This document shows positions 17,509 through 26,104 of a DNA stretch of 64,000 nt, one piece after another. Location of the stretch: assembly GCF_030068615.1 (NCBI RefSeq), contig NZ_JASJOC010000001.1, forward strand, positions 62,001-126,000, written 5' to 3'. The notes beneath the pieces are model-generated. The model saw only the letters and a list, made by a program, of their open reading frames with translations, did no database searches and was not told where the DNA came from. The DNA comes from Halostagnicola sp. A-GB9-2. GTDB taxonomy: Archaea > Halobacteriota > Halobacteria > Halobacteriales > Natrialbaceae. How positions within the stretch are numbered: the first letter of the stretch is position 1; every line of letters starts with the position of its first letter. A program made the translations under genes and the position numbers.

Positions 17509-18086
17509 AGTAAGAGCCCTGCGGCGACCACGATCCCAACGGCGACCGTGAGAACGCCGACGAGTGCGATGGGGCCACCGATCGAGCCGGCAGTGAGGGC
17601 CGCGACGGCGAGCGCGACGATTGCGAGTGCGACGACCCCGAGTGTCGCCGGCTCGAACCCGCCAACGCTCGAGAACTCCTCGAGGGCGGACGGCTCGGGA
17701 TCAGGTCGTCGTGGCTCGCCGAGCGAGTCGTCGACATCGACTTCCGGCGGACTGGGAACGACTTCGACGTCGATCGCGACGGTTTCTGCGCCGTAGCCGA
17801 TCGAAACCTCGAGCGTTCCCGCTATCGGGTCGTCTATCTCTGGAACCGAAACTGGGACCGCTTTCTCCTCGCCCGGTTCTACGTAGTAGTTCGGTTGTTC
17901 GAGGGAAGCGATACGAGAGAGTTCGCCCTCGAGCCGACAGTGAGCGTGTGCGGGGACGTTGTGACCGCGGAGGAGGATTCCAAACGAGCCCTCCGTATCG
18001 ATCGTCGTCGAAGGCGCCTCGAGAGACTCTCCCGCCTCGCGGTTGATCTCGAGGGTGAGTACAGACCCGGACACGGTTTCGGTCAC
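17502..18086 (-). CDS. Haloarchaeal membrane protein, beta-rich extracellular domain plus two helices
   Basis: 194 residues, not assigned to a characterised family. Residues 1-115 are beta-strand rich with short Ig-like pieces (VLTLEINREAG, GTLEVSIGYGAETVAIDVEVV), then a Pro/Glu-rich linker (DSLGEPRRPDPEPSALEEF), then two adjacent C-terminal transmembrane helices (LGVVALAIVALAVAALTAG, IALVGVLTVAVGIVVAAGLLLY). Start is GTG at 18086, directly after the trm112 stop, so it is the second gene of a trm112-containing operon. Function unknown. Confidence 0.78.
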   Translation of the reverse strand: MTETVSGSVLTLEINREAGESLEAPSTTIDTEGSFGILLRGHNVPAHAHCRLEGELSRIASLEQPNYYVEPGEEKAVPVSVPEIDDPIAGTLEVSIGYGAETVAIDVEVVPSPPEVDVDDSLGEPRRPDPEPSALEEFSSVGGFEPATLGVVALAIVALAVAALTAGSIGGPIALVGVLTVAVGIVVAAGLLLY

Positions 18087-18281
18087 CTAGGCTGGCGTCT
18101 CTTCGCGCATATCTGGCGGCAAGAGGTTCGGAATCCCATCTTCGATCGGATAGCGTTGTCCACATTCTGAACAGACGAGTTCACCGGACACGATTTCGTC
18201 TCCGTCGTATTCGGCGTCCTCGAGTTCCAGGTCGTGTTTATCGAGCGGACAGCAGAGGATCTCAAGCAGCGACTCCTTCAT
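18087..18281 (-). CDS. trm112: Trm112-family methyltransferase activator
   Basis: 64-residue zinc-finger protein: LLEILCCPLDKHDLEL and LVCSECGQRYPIEDGIPNLLP give four Cys ligands and the IPNLLP end typical of Trm112/UPF0434. Archaeal Trm112 forms heterodimers with several SAM methyltransferases (known for Haloferax) that act on tRNA, rRNA and release factors. A Trm9-type partner is encoded at 26105 in this window. The stop of this gene and the GTG of the next abut, so they are co-transcribed. Confidence 0.92.
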   Translation of the reverse strand: MKESLLEILCCPLDKHDLELEDAEYDGDEIVSGELVCSECGQRYPIEDGIPNLLPPDMREETPA

Positions 18282-18492
18282 AGTTGAAGGCTATCGGCCG
18301 AGAGCAAAAGGTTTCGGGAAACCGATCGGTACACCTTCGAGACGGCAACCATCACCGTTAGTTCCGCGTACTGTCGACTGTAAGTCGTTCACGATTCTCA
18401 TCGCCTCGGAGGCGGGAATCGGCGCTTGATCCGCGGGATATCGTCGCCGGGTTCGACGAACCTTCTTGTGGGGTGAGTTACTGACCCTACCT

Positions 18493-18918
18493 GTGACAGT
18501 CAACACGACACATCACGTCGGAATCACCGTTCGCGATCTCGAGACGGTTCGTTCGTTCTACAGCAACGTACTCGGGCTATCGGTTGTCGACACGTTCGAC
18601 GTTTCCGGGACGGCTTTCGAAGACGCTGTCGACGTGTCGGACGCAGCCGGTTCGTTCGCACACCTCGAGTCCGACGACGGCGACGTTCGCATCGAACTTA
18701 TCGAGTACGAGCCAGAAGCGCGGGCGAGCCGAGCGGAGTCGATCAACCAGCCGGGGGCGACTCACGTCGGATTCGCGGTGGACGACCTCGAGACGTTCGC
18801 GGAGACGATTCCCGCGGATGTAGAGACCTTGAGCGAACCGAAAACCACCGCCAGCGGAACGACGATCATGTTCCTTCGCGATCCGGAGGGGAACCTGGTC
18901 GAGATTCTCGAGACGTAA
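18493..18918 (+). CDS. VOC/glyoxalase family protein
   Basis: 141-residue vicinal-oxygen-chelate domain of two beta-alpha-beta-beta-beta units. Metal-site residues are visible as His in THHVGITVRDLETV, Glu in RIELIEYEP, His in GATHVGFAVDDLE, and Glu in LRDPEGNLVEILE. The start is GTG at 18493, which puts VNTTHHVGI at the N terminus as in relatives; an in-frame upstream start would add an unlikely tail. Possible functions include methylmalonyl-CoA epimerase-like isomerase or dioxygenase, but none can be favoured. Confidence 0.88.
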   Translation: MTVNTTHHVGITVRDLETVRSFYSNVLGLSVVDTFDVSGTAFEDAVDVSDAAGSFAHLESDDGDVRIELIEYEPEARASRAESINQPGATHVGFAVDDLETFAETIPADVETLSEPKTTASGTTIMFLRDPEGNLVEILET

Positions 18919-18965
18919 GCGTCCGAAAAAGCTCCGCCGAAGTCATTCCTACTCGTACGGAGGCG

Positions 18966-20330
18966 TTACTCGTACGGGTCTTCGACGATGACGGTCTCTT
19001 CTCGCCCCGGGCCGACGCCGACGGCGTAAATCGGCGTCTCGAGTTCGTCAGCAATGTACTCCAGATAGGCTCGGGCGTTTTCCGGAATCGCGTCGTAGCC
19101 CTCGGCCGCGACGGCCTCCCAGTCGACGTTTGACCAGCCGTCGAACGTCTCGAGCGTCGCCTCACAGCGACCCCACGCTTCCGTCGTCGGAGGCATTGTC
19201 AGCGTTTCCTCGCCGTCGAGAACGTAACTGTGGCCCACCTTGACTTCCTCGAGGCCGGCAAGCACGTCGATGTGGTTTATTGCGAGCCCGGTGAAGCCGT
19301 TCGCACGCGCCGCGTGGCGCAACATCGGCATGTCGAGCCAGCCGACGCGGCGCGGGCGACCGGTGACGGTTCCGTACTCCCCACCTTCGTCGCGGATGTA
19401 TGTCGCCAGTTCTTCGGCGTCTCCATCCGCTCCGGCGGCCCCGTCGTAGTTCGGCGTCTGTCCCTCGACGCCGCCCAGCTCCGTCGGGAGCGGGCCGGTG
19501 CCGACGCGGGAGAGATACGCTTTGACGATCCCGATCACTTCACCCTGCCCGACGACCGTCGGGCCGAGACCGCTGCCGACCGTCGCGCCGCCCGCGGTCG
19601 GGTTCGAGGAGGTGACGTATGGATAGATCCCGTGGTCGATGTCGATCGAGGTTCCCTGTGCTCCCTCGAGCATGACGTTGTCTCCGCCGTCGATGCGACT
19701 CTGGAGGTAGGTTCCGCAGTCGACGGTCATCCCCTCGTTGGCGAGTCGCTCGCCGTATTCTCGGTAGGTTTCGAAGAGCTGATCGATGTCGAACGCCTTG
19801 CCGGTCTCTTTCCCGAAGACCTCCTCGGCGAGCGCTTTCTTTTGAGGAACGACGTACTCGAGTCGCTCGCGGAGCACGTCTGGTTCGAGGAGGTCGCCGA
19901 TACGGACGCCCCGGCGACCCGCCTTATCCTCGTAGGTCGGACCGATTCCGCGTTTGGTGGTCCCGGCCGCGAGGTCGTCTTTTTCGTCCTCCTCGATTCC
20001 GTCGAGTGCGCGGTGGTAAGGCAGAATCACGTGTGCCCGCTCGGCCACCCGAACGTCCGGGTCGAGACCGCGCTCGCGGAGCGTATCGATTTCGTCGAAT
20101 AGCGTTTCGGGGTTGACGACGCAGCCGTTCCCGAGAACGCCGATTTTCCCTCGGACCGCACCGGAGGGAACGAGTGAGAGTTTGTACTTCGTGCCGTCGT
20201 GAACGACGGTGTGTCCGGCATTGTCGCCACCCTGATACCGGGCGACGACGTCGACGGCGTCGCCGTAGATATCGACGACTCCGCCCTTGCCTTCGTCGCC
20301 GAGTTGCGACCCGACGATTGTGACGGTCAT
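18966..20330 (-). CDS. purA: Adenylosuccinate synthase
   Basis: 454 residues, full length. Catalyses GTP-dependent conversion of IMP and aspartate to adenylosuccinate, the first committed step of AMP synthesis. The P-loop-like start GSQLGDEGKGG and the nearby catalytic Asp, GDNAGHTVVHDGTKYKLSLVPSG (catalytic His), the IMP-binding TKRGIGPTYEDKAGRRG, TSIDIDHGIYPYVTSSNP, and the C-terminal GVGPGREETVIVEDPY are all conserved. Stand-alone gene; no other purine genes nearby. Confidence 0.97.
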   Translation of the reverse strand: MTVTIVGSQLGDEGKGGVVDIYGDAVDVVARYQGGDNAGHTVVHDGTKYKLSLVPSGAVRGKIGVLGNGCVVNPETLFDEIDTLRERGLDPDVRVAERAHVILPYHRALDGIEEDEKDDLAAGTTKRGIGPTYEDKAGRRGVRIGDLLEPDVLRERLEYVVPQKKALAEEVFGKETGKAFDIDQLFETYREYGERLANEGMTVDCGTYLQSRIDGGDNVMLEGAQGTSIDIDHGIYPYVTSSNPTAGGATVGSGLGPTVVGQGEVIGIVKAYLSRVGTGPLPTELGGVEGQTPNYDGAAGADGDAEELATYIRDEGGEYGTVTGRPRRVGWLDMPMLRHAARANGFTGLAINHIDVLAGLEEVKVGHSYVLDGEETLTMPPTTEAWGRCEATLETFDGWSNVDWEAVAAEGYDAIPENARAYLEYIADELETPIYAVGVGPGREETVIVEDPYE

Positions 20331-20678
20331 AACAGCGGCGGATTCTTGCCGGGCCGATAAACAGATTACGGTATTGCCGGGGGATCTCGGAAAAGCTGTG
20401 CACGAACGTGGATATACGCTCCTCGCTTCAACGGTGAGTTCAGCAGCTTAAGGCATTCAGCGACGAGACGACGAACGCGAACACGGTTCCCGCGCTCTCG
20501 GGTAGCCACGCGCTTTCAGTAGCCAAATTGATACGCTTGCGTCCCTGTGAATGTATCAGAGACAGGTTCCGAAATACGAACCGTTAACTACTCGCAAGAA
20601 CCATCATCGAATTGAAAGTGTTCCGTCCGGTTTCGGAGAGTAACTTTTAAAAGGCGGAAAGACAAGTTAACAAATGCC
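20331..20678. other. Non-coding region with promoter for the wHTH gene
   Basis: 348 bases with no supported gene. At 20643-20652 the strong TATA box ACTTTTAAAAG ends about 26 bases before the ATG at 20679, so the transcript of the downstream gene is expected to be leaderless. The remainder holds the purA promoter on the opposite strand and no repeat that I can see. Confidence 0.6.
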
Positions 20679-20984
20679 ATGATAGACCGACTTGAGAAGG
20701 AAGTCGATATGCTGGAACGACATCTACAGGTCCTGAAGATGGTTATCGAAAACGAACCGATCGGGATCGTCAAGATGTCGAACGAAACGGGCTACCCACA
20801 CCACAAAGTGCGCTACTCGCTACGCGTGCTTGAAGAAGAAAACCTCATCGAACCCTCGAGCCAGGGTGCGATCAAGACCGAGCGCACGGTCGAGTTCGTC
20901 GACGAACTCGACGGCAAAATGGACGAAATCGTCGAAAAGCTCGACGGAATGAAGATCGAAGACGCGACCGAAATCGAAGGATAA
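20679..20984 (+). CDS. Small winged-helix transcriptional regulator
   Basis: 101 residues. An N-terminal helix (RLEKEVDMLERHLQVLKMV) precedes a winged helix-turn-helix (EPIGIVKMSNETGYPHHKVRYSLRVLEEENLIEPSSQGAIKT), and a C-terminal helix (VEFVDELDGKMDEIVEKLDGM) probably dimerises. This is a short haloarchaeal family related to archaeal predicted regulators. The ATG at 20679 fits a leaderless start given the TATA box 26 bases upstream. The gene is convergent with the long gene at 21003, only 18 bases away. Confidence 0.85.
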   Translation: MIDRLEKEVDMLERHLQVLKMVIENEPIGIVKMSNETGYPHHKVRYSLRVLEEENLIEPSSQGAIKTERTVEFVDELDGKMDEIVEKLDGMKIEDATEIEG

Positions 20985-21002
20985 CGTAATTCTACTCCGT
21001 AC

Positions 21003-23573
21003 TTAGAGTTCTGGAACGTTCATATGGAAGCCGCTCGATCGTGACTCGACGAGCGCGAGATGATAGCCCTGTTTTCGCGAGAGGTTAACGTAGCTCAGCT
21101 TCGAGCCTCGGCTGAGAAAGCCGCTGCTCGTCGCCTGTTCGGTTACCTCGAGCGCACCGGGTTCGAAGTAACTCGAGGTGACGACCATCGCAGCGCCGAG
21201 ATCTTGGTAGTTCGCGGTGACGGCGGACGCCGCCTCCTCGAGTTCCGCGAGCATCTGTTCGGTCGCCGGGTCGCGCGAGTCGTTGAGATTCGCGACGATC
21301 AGCGGGTTCCCCATTTTGTCGAACGCGACGACGTCGAACGTCACCTCGTCCGGAACGTCGTCGGTCTCGTCGTCATCGAGTGAAATCGTCGCGTGGAGTT
21401 CGGCTCGGTCGACGTACGGGATAGCATCGTAGAGATCGGCGAGTCCGTTGGCGTGGCCCGTCTCCCGGATTTCAAACAGCAACGTCTCGACGAGCCAGTC
21501 GACGAACTTGTACTCGATCGTGTCGGTGAGAAACTCCTCGTAGGGCTGGCCCGCGACGGTCACGTCGGACGCGTCGAAGGACGTGTGTTGTTCGAGTTGG
21601 AGGTTCGAAGCCACCGATTCCTGATCACCGTCGCCGTCGTGAGCCGATTGGAGCGTCGAGTCGCTTTTCGACGCGTACCGGACGAACAGGTTCGTCCCTG
21701 CAAGCGCCTCGTGTGCTGAAAGCTGGCGACCCGAATTCGACCCGCCAAACCCAGTCGTCTCGCCAGCACCCGGTTCCGCGTTACGCAACTGTTCACATTC
21801 GGCTTCGAGGTCGTCGACTTTCGACCGGAGACGCTGGACCGTCGCAGTAAGCTCCTGATTTTCCGCCTGCAGCCGTTCGCGTTCGGCTTCGAGATTCGCG
21901 TTCTCCGTCTCGAGTGTCTCCTGCCGAGATTCGAGTTTTCGAGCGTGCTGGGTGAGCGCCTCGATTCGCTGTTCGTACTCGTCGATGGCCGCCTCGAGCG
22001 AGTCAGCCTCCGAGTCAAAGGCCTCTTGTTCGCTAACAGGCGAGCGCGTGCTGGATCGACTCGGTGCTTCCTGTTCGACCGTCGTGGTCGAGTCTTGGAC
22101 CGCTTCCGATGTCGTCGAGGGCTCCGTCGCCGATTGGTCGCGTGGTTCCGACGCGTTCGATTCACTATGCGCGGGACCGTCCGCCTGTGGGCGCTCGGGC
22201 GGTCGCTGTCCGGATTGTCGGCGAATCGCTTCGACGTGCTCAGACTTCTCGGGATCGATCGATGGAATGCTTCGCGTCTCGCGCCACTTTTCTTCTTGCT
22301 TGAGACGCGCATCGAGTTTGCCGTCCTCTTCGGACTCGGATACCGTTTCGTCGTGTTCTTCGTCCTCGTCGTACGTTACAGATTCTGATTGGGTCTGTTG
22401 TGTTTCTGGGGCGGACTGATCTTGTTCGCTTTCAGCTTGCACATCAGCTTCACTCTCGGGCGAGGAGTCGCCCGGCGTCGCGCTGGGATCAGACGAACGT
22501 CTCGCTTCGCCCGGAGCAGAATCGGACTCGGGAGATCGATCGGCGGACGAGGAACTCCGCGACGACTGCTGGTTCGGTGGTTCGTTGGTGCCGTCCGATT
22601 CGTCGGTTCGTCCGGCGTCAGTTTCGGTTGGCTCGGGATCGACCTGCGGCCGATCAGTCGGTGGTTGATCGGTCGCGTCTGTGGCAGGTTCCTGATCGGG
22701 CTGGGAATCGGTGCCTTCTGTCCCGGAGGGATCCGTCAGATCGGACGTCTCGCGAAGGTCTGATGCGGACGCCGGCCGAGTGGCGTCGTCCGAAACGACT
22801 GCTTCGCTCGAGTCGGCCCACTCGTCCGGATCCGAGCCGGCAGTCGCTTCCGTGCTCGCAGAACTCGAAGCGTCCGCCGTCGCGCCCGTCTCCGCCGCAT
22901 CGGTGGTTGTCGCTGAACCGTCAGTTGTAGACGGCGCCGGTTCCGCTACCGGCGCGCTGTCGGAATCGGCCGGTGGTTGCGGAGCCGAACTCCCCTGAGG
23001 ATCGTCAGCCGTCGATGCGGGTCGAGTACTACTGCCCTCCGGGACATCTGTGACGTTAATTTCGGCGTCGACCACTTCGTATATGCCGACCTCGTCGGCG
23101 GCGCGCTCGAACGCCTCGTCTCCCGTAAGCAGACGCTCTGCGTTTCCGATGTACGCGGCGGCCATCCGTCGACCGCCGTAGTAGACGGCGTAGTAGTCGC
23201 CGCTCAGCACTTGTTCGCTCAATTCGATATAGCCGGTGAACGAACCGTCCTGTAACGTCTGATCGACTTCGGAGAGCGGCGTCTCGTTCGTGTAGTAGTT
23301 TGCCCGTGTTTCTCCGCCCTGTGCGTGCATCGAACAAAGAAGTGGAAGCGAAGCGTGTGGAGCGGCGTAAATCGTGCCGGACGCCTGCTCGAACGCTTCA
23401 ATCTCGCCATCGACGACGCCAACGACTCGACCGTTGAGCATAAACAGCCACGTCTCGCTCGCGGTAACGACGCCAGAAAAGCCGTTATCAGCGAGTGTTG
23501 AAAGTTCGTTGTAACCGCCAGTGAAGGGACGAGAATCCCACCGTTCAACGCGCTCTTGCGTGCGCGAGTCCAT
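21003..23573 (-). CDS. Large haloarchaeal protein: N-terminal sensor-like domain, Ser/Asp linker, coiled coil, C-terminal nuclease-like domain
   Basis: 856 residues, no known function. Residues 1-175 form a globular domain (DSRPFTGGYNELSTLADNGFSGVVT, WLFMLNGRVVGVVDGEIEAF). From about 180 to 520 the chain is Ser/Thr/Asp/Glu/Pro-rich, low-complexity and disordered. A coiled coil (about 530-610) follows (LEAAIDEYEQRIEALTQHARKL). The last 240 residues are globular; the segment TFDVVAFDKMGNPLIVANL resembles the beta-beta strand of restriction-like folds, but without a clear PD-(D/E)xK set I do not call a nuclease. Lies 37 bases after the UPF0058 gene, so the two may be co-transcribed. Confidence 0.8.
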   Translation of the reverse strand: MDSRTQERVERWDSRPFTGGYNELSTLADNGFSGVVTASETWLFMLNGRVVGVVDGEIEAFEQASGTIYAAPHASLPLLCSMHAQGGETRANYYTNETPLSEVDQTLQDGSFTGYIELSEQVLSGDYYAVYYGGRRMAAAYIGNAERLLTGDEAFERAADEVGIYEVVDAEINVTDVPEGSSTRPASTADDPQGSSAPQPPADSDSAPVAEPAPSTTDGSATTTDAAETGATADASSSASTEATAGSDPDEWADSSEAVVSDDATRPASASDLRETSDLTDPSGTEGTDSQPDQEPATDATDQPPTDRPQVDPEPTETDAGRTDESDGTNEPPNQQSSRSSSSADRSPESDSAPGEARRSSDPSATPGDSSPESEADVQAESEQDQSAPETQQTQSESVTYDEDEEHDETVSESEEDGKLDARLKQEEKWRETRSIPSIDPEKSEHVEAIRRQSGQRPPERPQADGPAHSESNASEPRDQSATEPSTTSEAVQDSTTTVEQEAPSRSSTRSPVSEQEAFDSEADSLEAAIDEYEQRIEALTQHARKLESRQETLETENANLEAERERLQAENQELTATVQRLRSKVDDLEAECEQLRNAEPGAGETTGFGGSNSGRQLSAHEALAGTNLFVRYASKSDSTLQSAHDGDGDQESVASNLQLEQHTSFDASDVTVAGQPYEEFLTDTIEYKFVDWLVETLLFEIRETGHANGLADLYDAIPYVDRAELHATISLDDDETDDVPDEVTFDVVAFDKMGNPLIVANLNDSRDPATEQMLAELEEAASAVTANYQDLGAAMVVTSSYFEPGALEVTEQATSSGFLSRGSKLSYVNLSRKQGYHLALVESRSSGFHMNVPEL

Positions 23574-23610
23574 AGTCCAACATGCCGTAACCGGAACAAA
23601 TACGTTTCGC

Positions 23611-23889
23611 CTATATTTTTGATTCCGCGTCGTCGGCGAGCTCCGCCATTCGCTTTCCGATTCGACCGGCGCTCGAGAACTCGTCTTCGCTCATCGCACT
23701 CGCCAGGGCGTTACCGAGGACGAAGACCGCATGTTTGTGTTCGCTTTTCGATTTGTGGACGTGGGACGGATCGACATCCAGTTGTCGGTACGGGTCGAAA
23801 AGCTCCTCGTCGACGTTCTCACGCTGGGAAAAATACTCCATGATGACGACAAGTTCTTCGTGGAGGTCGAGGAGTTCGTCTTTGTGCAT
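23611..23889 (-). CDS. UPF0058 family protein
   Basis: 92 residues. The start MHKDELLDLHEELVVIMEYF is the family's hallmark N terminus, so it was preferred over a longer frame that adds 34 unrelated residues. TATA box TTTAAG at 23914-23919 is 25 bases upstream of this ATG, which supports a leaderless transcript starting exactly here. It is a small helical archaeal protein of unknown function found across haloarchaea and some methanogens. It lies upstream of the 856-residue gene. Confidence 0.9.
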   Translation of the reverse strand: MHKDELLDLHEELVVIMEYFSQRENVDEELFDPYRQLDVDPSHVHKSKSEHKHAVFVLGNALASAMSEDEFSSAGRIGKRMAELADDAESKI

Positions 23890-24124
23890 GGGCCACTGTA
23901 CGAACGGTTTCGATTTAAGAGTTTTGTGCAATTCGCTCCCAAAACCGTCACGAAAGGAGTATCGGGGCGGATACATCAGAAAATCACTCACGCTAAAATG
24001 AACCTGTTGGGGCGATCTCTACGGAAAAACGGGCCACGGCAGTTCAGCGAACGCGACCGGCTGTGATTGGGGGAATACGCGGTAACGATACAATATGCCA
24101 GTCTGGATCCTTCGACGCGTTCGA

Positions 24125-25294
24125 TCAGGTGTCGCGGAGAGGTTCGCCGGTCTGTTCTTCGGCCGACGTTCGCTGACCTGCCGGAAACCAGGCGAGTTCG
24201 TGTTCCGCCGTGACGCGGACGGCGACGCGCTCGTCGAGGTCGATGTGATCGGAGTGGTTGTGCATGCACTCGATGGTCTCGCCCGAATCGAGTTCGATCC
24301 GGTAGAGGACCGTCGGACCGAGATAGCGGCGGTAAACGACGGTTCCATTTGCCTCCTGCTCGGTCGCAGGGTAAGCGGTTACGTCGTCGGGTCGGACGAG
24401 CAAATCGATCCCCGTTCCGTCGTACTGGGTGGCGAGGCCGTGAACGTTGTCCCGAAGCACTCGCCCGACGGCCGTGTCGACGTGGTCGCCGTGGACTTCT
24501 CCGGAGAGAAAGCTCGCGTGGCCCAGAAAGCCGGCAACGAAACGCGACTCGGGTTGCTGGAAGATCTGTTCCGGCGTGTCGACCTGTTCGATATCGCCGT
24601 CGTTCATCACTGCCACCCGATCGGAAATCGAGAGCGCCTCCTCCTGATCGTGGGTGACCGAAACAGCCGTGACGCCAGCTTCCTTGATGATCTGGCGTAC
24701 CTCCTCACGCATCTCCACACGCAGGTCGACATCGAGGTTAGAGAACGGTTCGTCCAGCAACAACATTTCGGGTTCGGGTGCGAGCGAGCGTGCGAGCGCG
24801 ATCCGCTGTTGTTGACCGCCCGAAAGTTCCTCCGGCTGGTGGTCGCCGTGAGACTCGAGCCCGACGAGTTCGAGCAACGAAGCCACTCGAGCGTCGCGTT
24901 CTTCCTCGGCCCACTCTTGTAGTCCGAACGCGATGTTTTCGCGGGCCGTCATATGCGGAAAGAGTGCGAACTCCTGAAAAACGACACCGACACCGCGGTG
25001 CTCCGGCGGAACGAACTGTCCGTTCCCAGCGACTGCCTCGCCGTTCAATCGAACCGCTCCGTCGTTTGGCTTCTCGAGCCCTGCGATAAGCCTGAGCGTC
25101 GTCGTTTTTCCGCAGCCAGAGGGGCCGAGTAACGTCAAAATTTCCCCGTCTCGAACGGACAAGGAGAGATCGGTTATCACCTCTTCGCTCGCGTATTGCT
25201 TTGCGATCCCGTCCAGTTCGAGGACCGTCTCGGTCGTCGTGGGTTCTCGAGTACGTTCCTCACCCGTCGTTGTGACCAGTTGTCCGTTCGACAT
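24125..25294 (-). CDS. ABC transporter ATP-binding protein, iron/spermidine type
   Basis: 389 residues. ATPase domain with Walker A GPSGCGKTT, Q-loop FQEFALFPHMT, signature ELSGGQQQRIAL, Walker B MLLLDEPFSNLD and H-loop VTHDQEEA; a TOBE-type ligand-sensing domain fills the C-terminal 120 residues (GTVVYRRYLGPTVLYRIELDSGETI). The closest functional classes are FbpC (ferric iron) and PotA (polyamine). A DtxR-like operator overlapping its promoter points to iron. A GGGGGAG Shine-Dalgarno stands before ATG 25294. No permease or binding-protein gene is adjacent, so its partners must be encoded elsewhere. Confidence 0.92.
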   Translation of the reverse strand: MSNGQLVTTTGEERTREPTTTETVLELDGIAKQYASEEVITDLSLSVRDGEILTLLGPSGCGKTTTLRLIAGLEKPNDGAVRLNGEAVAGNGQFVPPEHRGVGVVFQEFALFPHMTARENIAFGLQEWAEEERDARVASLLELVGLESHGDHQPEELSGGQQQRIALARSLAPEPEMLLLDEPFSNLDVDLRVEMREEVRQIIKEAGVTAVSVTHDQEEALSISDRVAVMNDGDIEQVDTPEQIFQQPESRFVAGFLGHASFLSGEVHGDHVDTAVGRVLRDNVHGLATQYDGTGIDLLVRPDDVTAYPATEQEANGTVVYRRYLGPTVLYRIELDSGETIECMHNHSDHIDLDERVAVRVTAEHELAWFPAGQRTSAEEQTGEPLRDT

Positions 25295-25326
25295 TATCTC
25301 CCCCGGAAATACCGGAATCTACCTAG

Positions 25327-25342
25327 TTTAGGGGTGCCTAAA
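25327..25342 (-). promoter_or_regulatory. Predicted iron-regulator (DtxR/SirR/Idr-type) operator in ABC ATPase promoter
   Basis: TTTAGG-GGTG-CCTAAA is a perfect 6+4+6 inverted repeat resembling the DtxR/IdeR-family consensus (TTAGGxxxxCCTAA). It lies just downstream of a TATA-like tract (TTATAA in reverse at about 25346-25353) and about 35 bases before the ATG of the ATPase gene on the minus strand, where a bound repressor would block transcription. The sequence is direct; the identity of the regulator is inference. Confidence 0.75.
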
Positions 25343-25426
25343 ACACTTATAATTACCGATCCATCCGTTTTGCCGGAGTGATCGAAGGAACCGGCGGCCA
25401 GAATCGTCGAACGTGCGAAAACCGAG

Positions 25427-25903
25427 TTACAACTCGACGCCGCTCGGGATCAAACTATGCTGGCGTAGGAGACTCCCCTCGTCGTCGTAGACGAGGAACG
25501 TTCGTTTGTCGTAGCTGACGAACGGATCGCCGTCGATGCTGATCGCTACTTCGTAGCGACCCTCCTCGTCGGCCGTCCGTTCGCCGTACCCTCGCGCGGC
25601 CTGAATGAACTTCAGGACATCGGACGCATCCTCGTTGAGTTCGAGGATGAACTCGCCGGTCACCCTGTTCGTGACGCTGACGACCGCCGCCGCTTCGTCG
25701 TTCCCCCCGAGCGGCGACTGGAGCCGAAGCGACGCATCCGTTTCGTTCGCCTCGAGAAGATCGCCGGTCGGCCCTGTCAGGCGCTCGCGAAGATCCGTCG
25801 TCGGGCCGGTAAACTCGATCGATACCTGCGGCTTCCGCGGCTCGCTATCGGTCTCGATCCAGTCGACATTGCTGACATCTAATGTGAAGTGCTCGCGCCT
25901 CAT
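25427..25903 (-). CDS. DUF5793-like haloarchaeal protein
   Basis: 158 residues, mostly beta strand, beginning MRREHFTLDVSNVDW, which is the N terminus I associate with haloarchaeal DUF5793 proteins. Notable segments are VSIEFTGPTTDLRERL, GEFILELNEDASDVLKFIQAARGYG and PFVSYDKRTFLVYDDEGSLLRQHSLIPSGVEL. No membrane segment, signal or catalytic motif. The ORF lies alone on the minus strand, downstream of no obvious partner. Family name is from memory of the N terminus and should be checked. Confidence 0.75.
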   Translation of the reverse strand: MRREHFTLDVSNVDWIETDSEPRKPQVSIEFTGPTTDLRERLTGPTGDLLEANETDASLRLQSPLGGNDEAAAVVSVTNRVTGEFILELNEDASDVLKFIQAARGYGERTADEEGRYEVAISIDGDPFVSYDKRTFLVYDDEGSLLRQHSLIPSGVEL

Positions 25904-26104
25904 TCCGTGTCTATCGCTTGGACCTCACACGGTATGAACGTAACGCACGCAGTGTCTAACGGACTGGAACGATAACCGGCAGACGTGAGCGCGGTAATTC
26001 ACGTTTTCGTGAGTGATTCGCCCGTCGTGATACCCTCTCGAGATCGACGTTCCGCGACGGTTCGAACATCTTTTGCCCGTGCTGGTTAGAGTGATAGACA
26101 TCGA

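Noticed and set aside
22389-22763. Hydrophobic Gly/Leu plus-strand frame that could look like a membrane protein
   Set aside because: It is antisense to the low-complexity Ser/Thr/Asp linker of the 856-residue gene.
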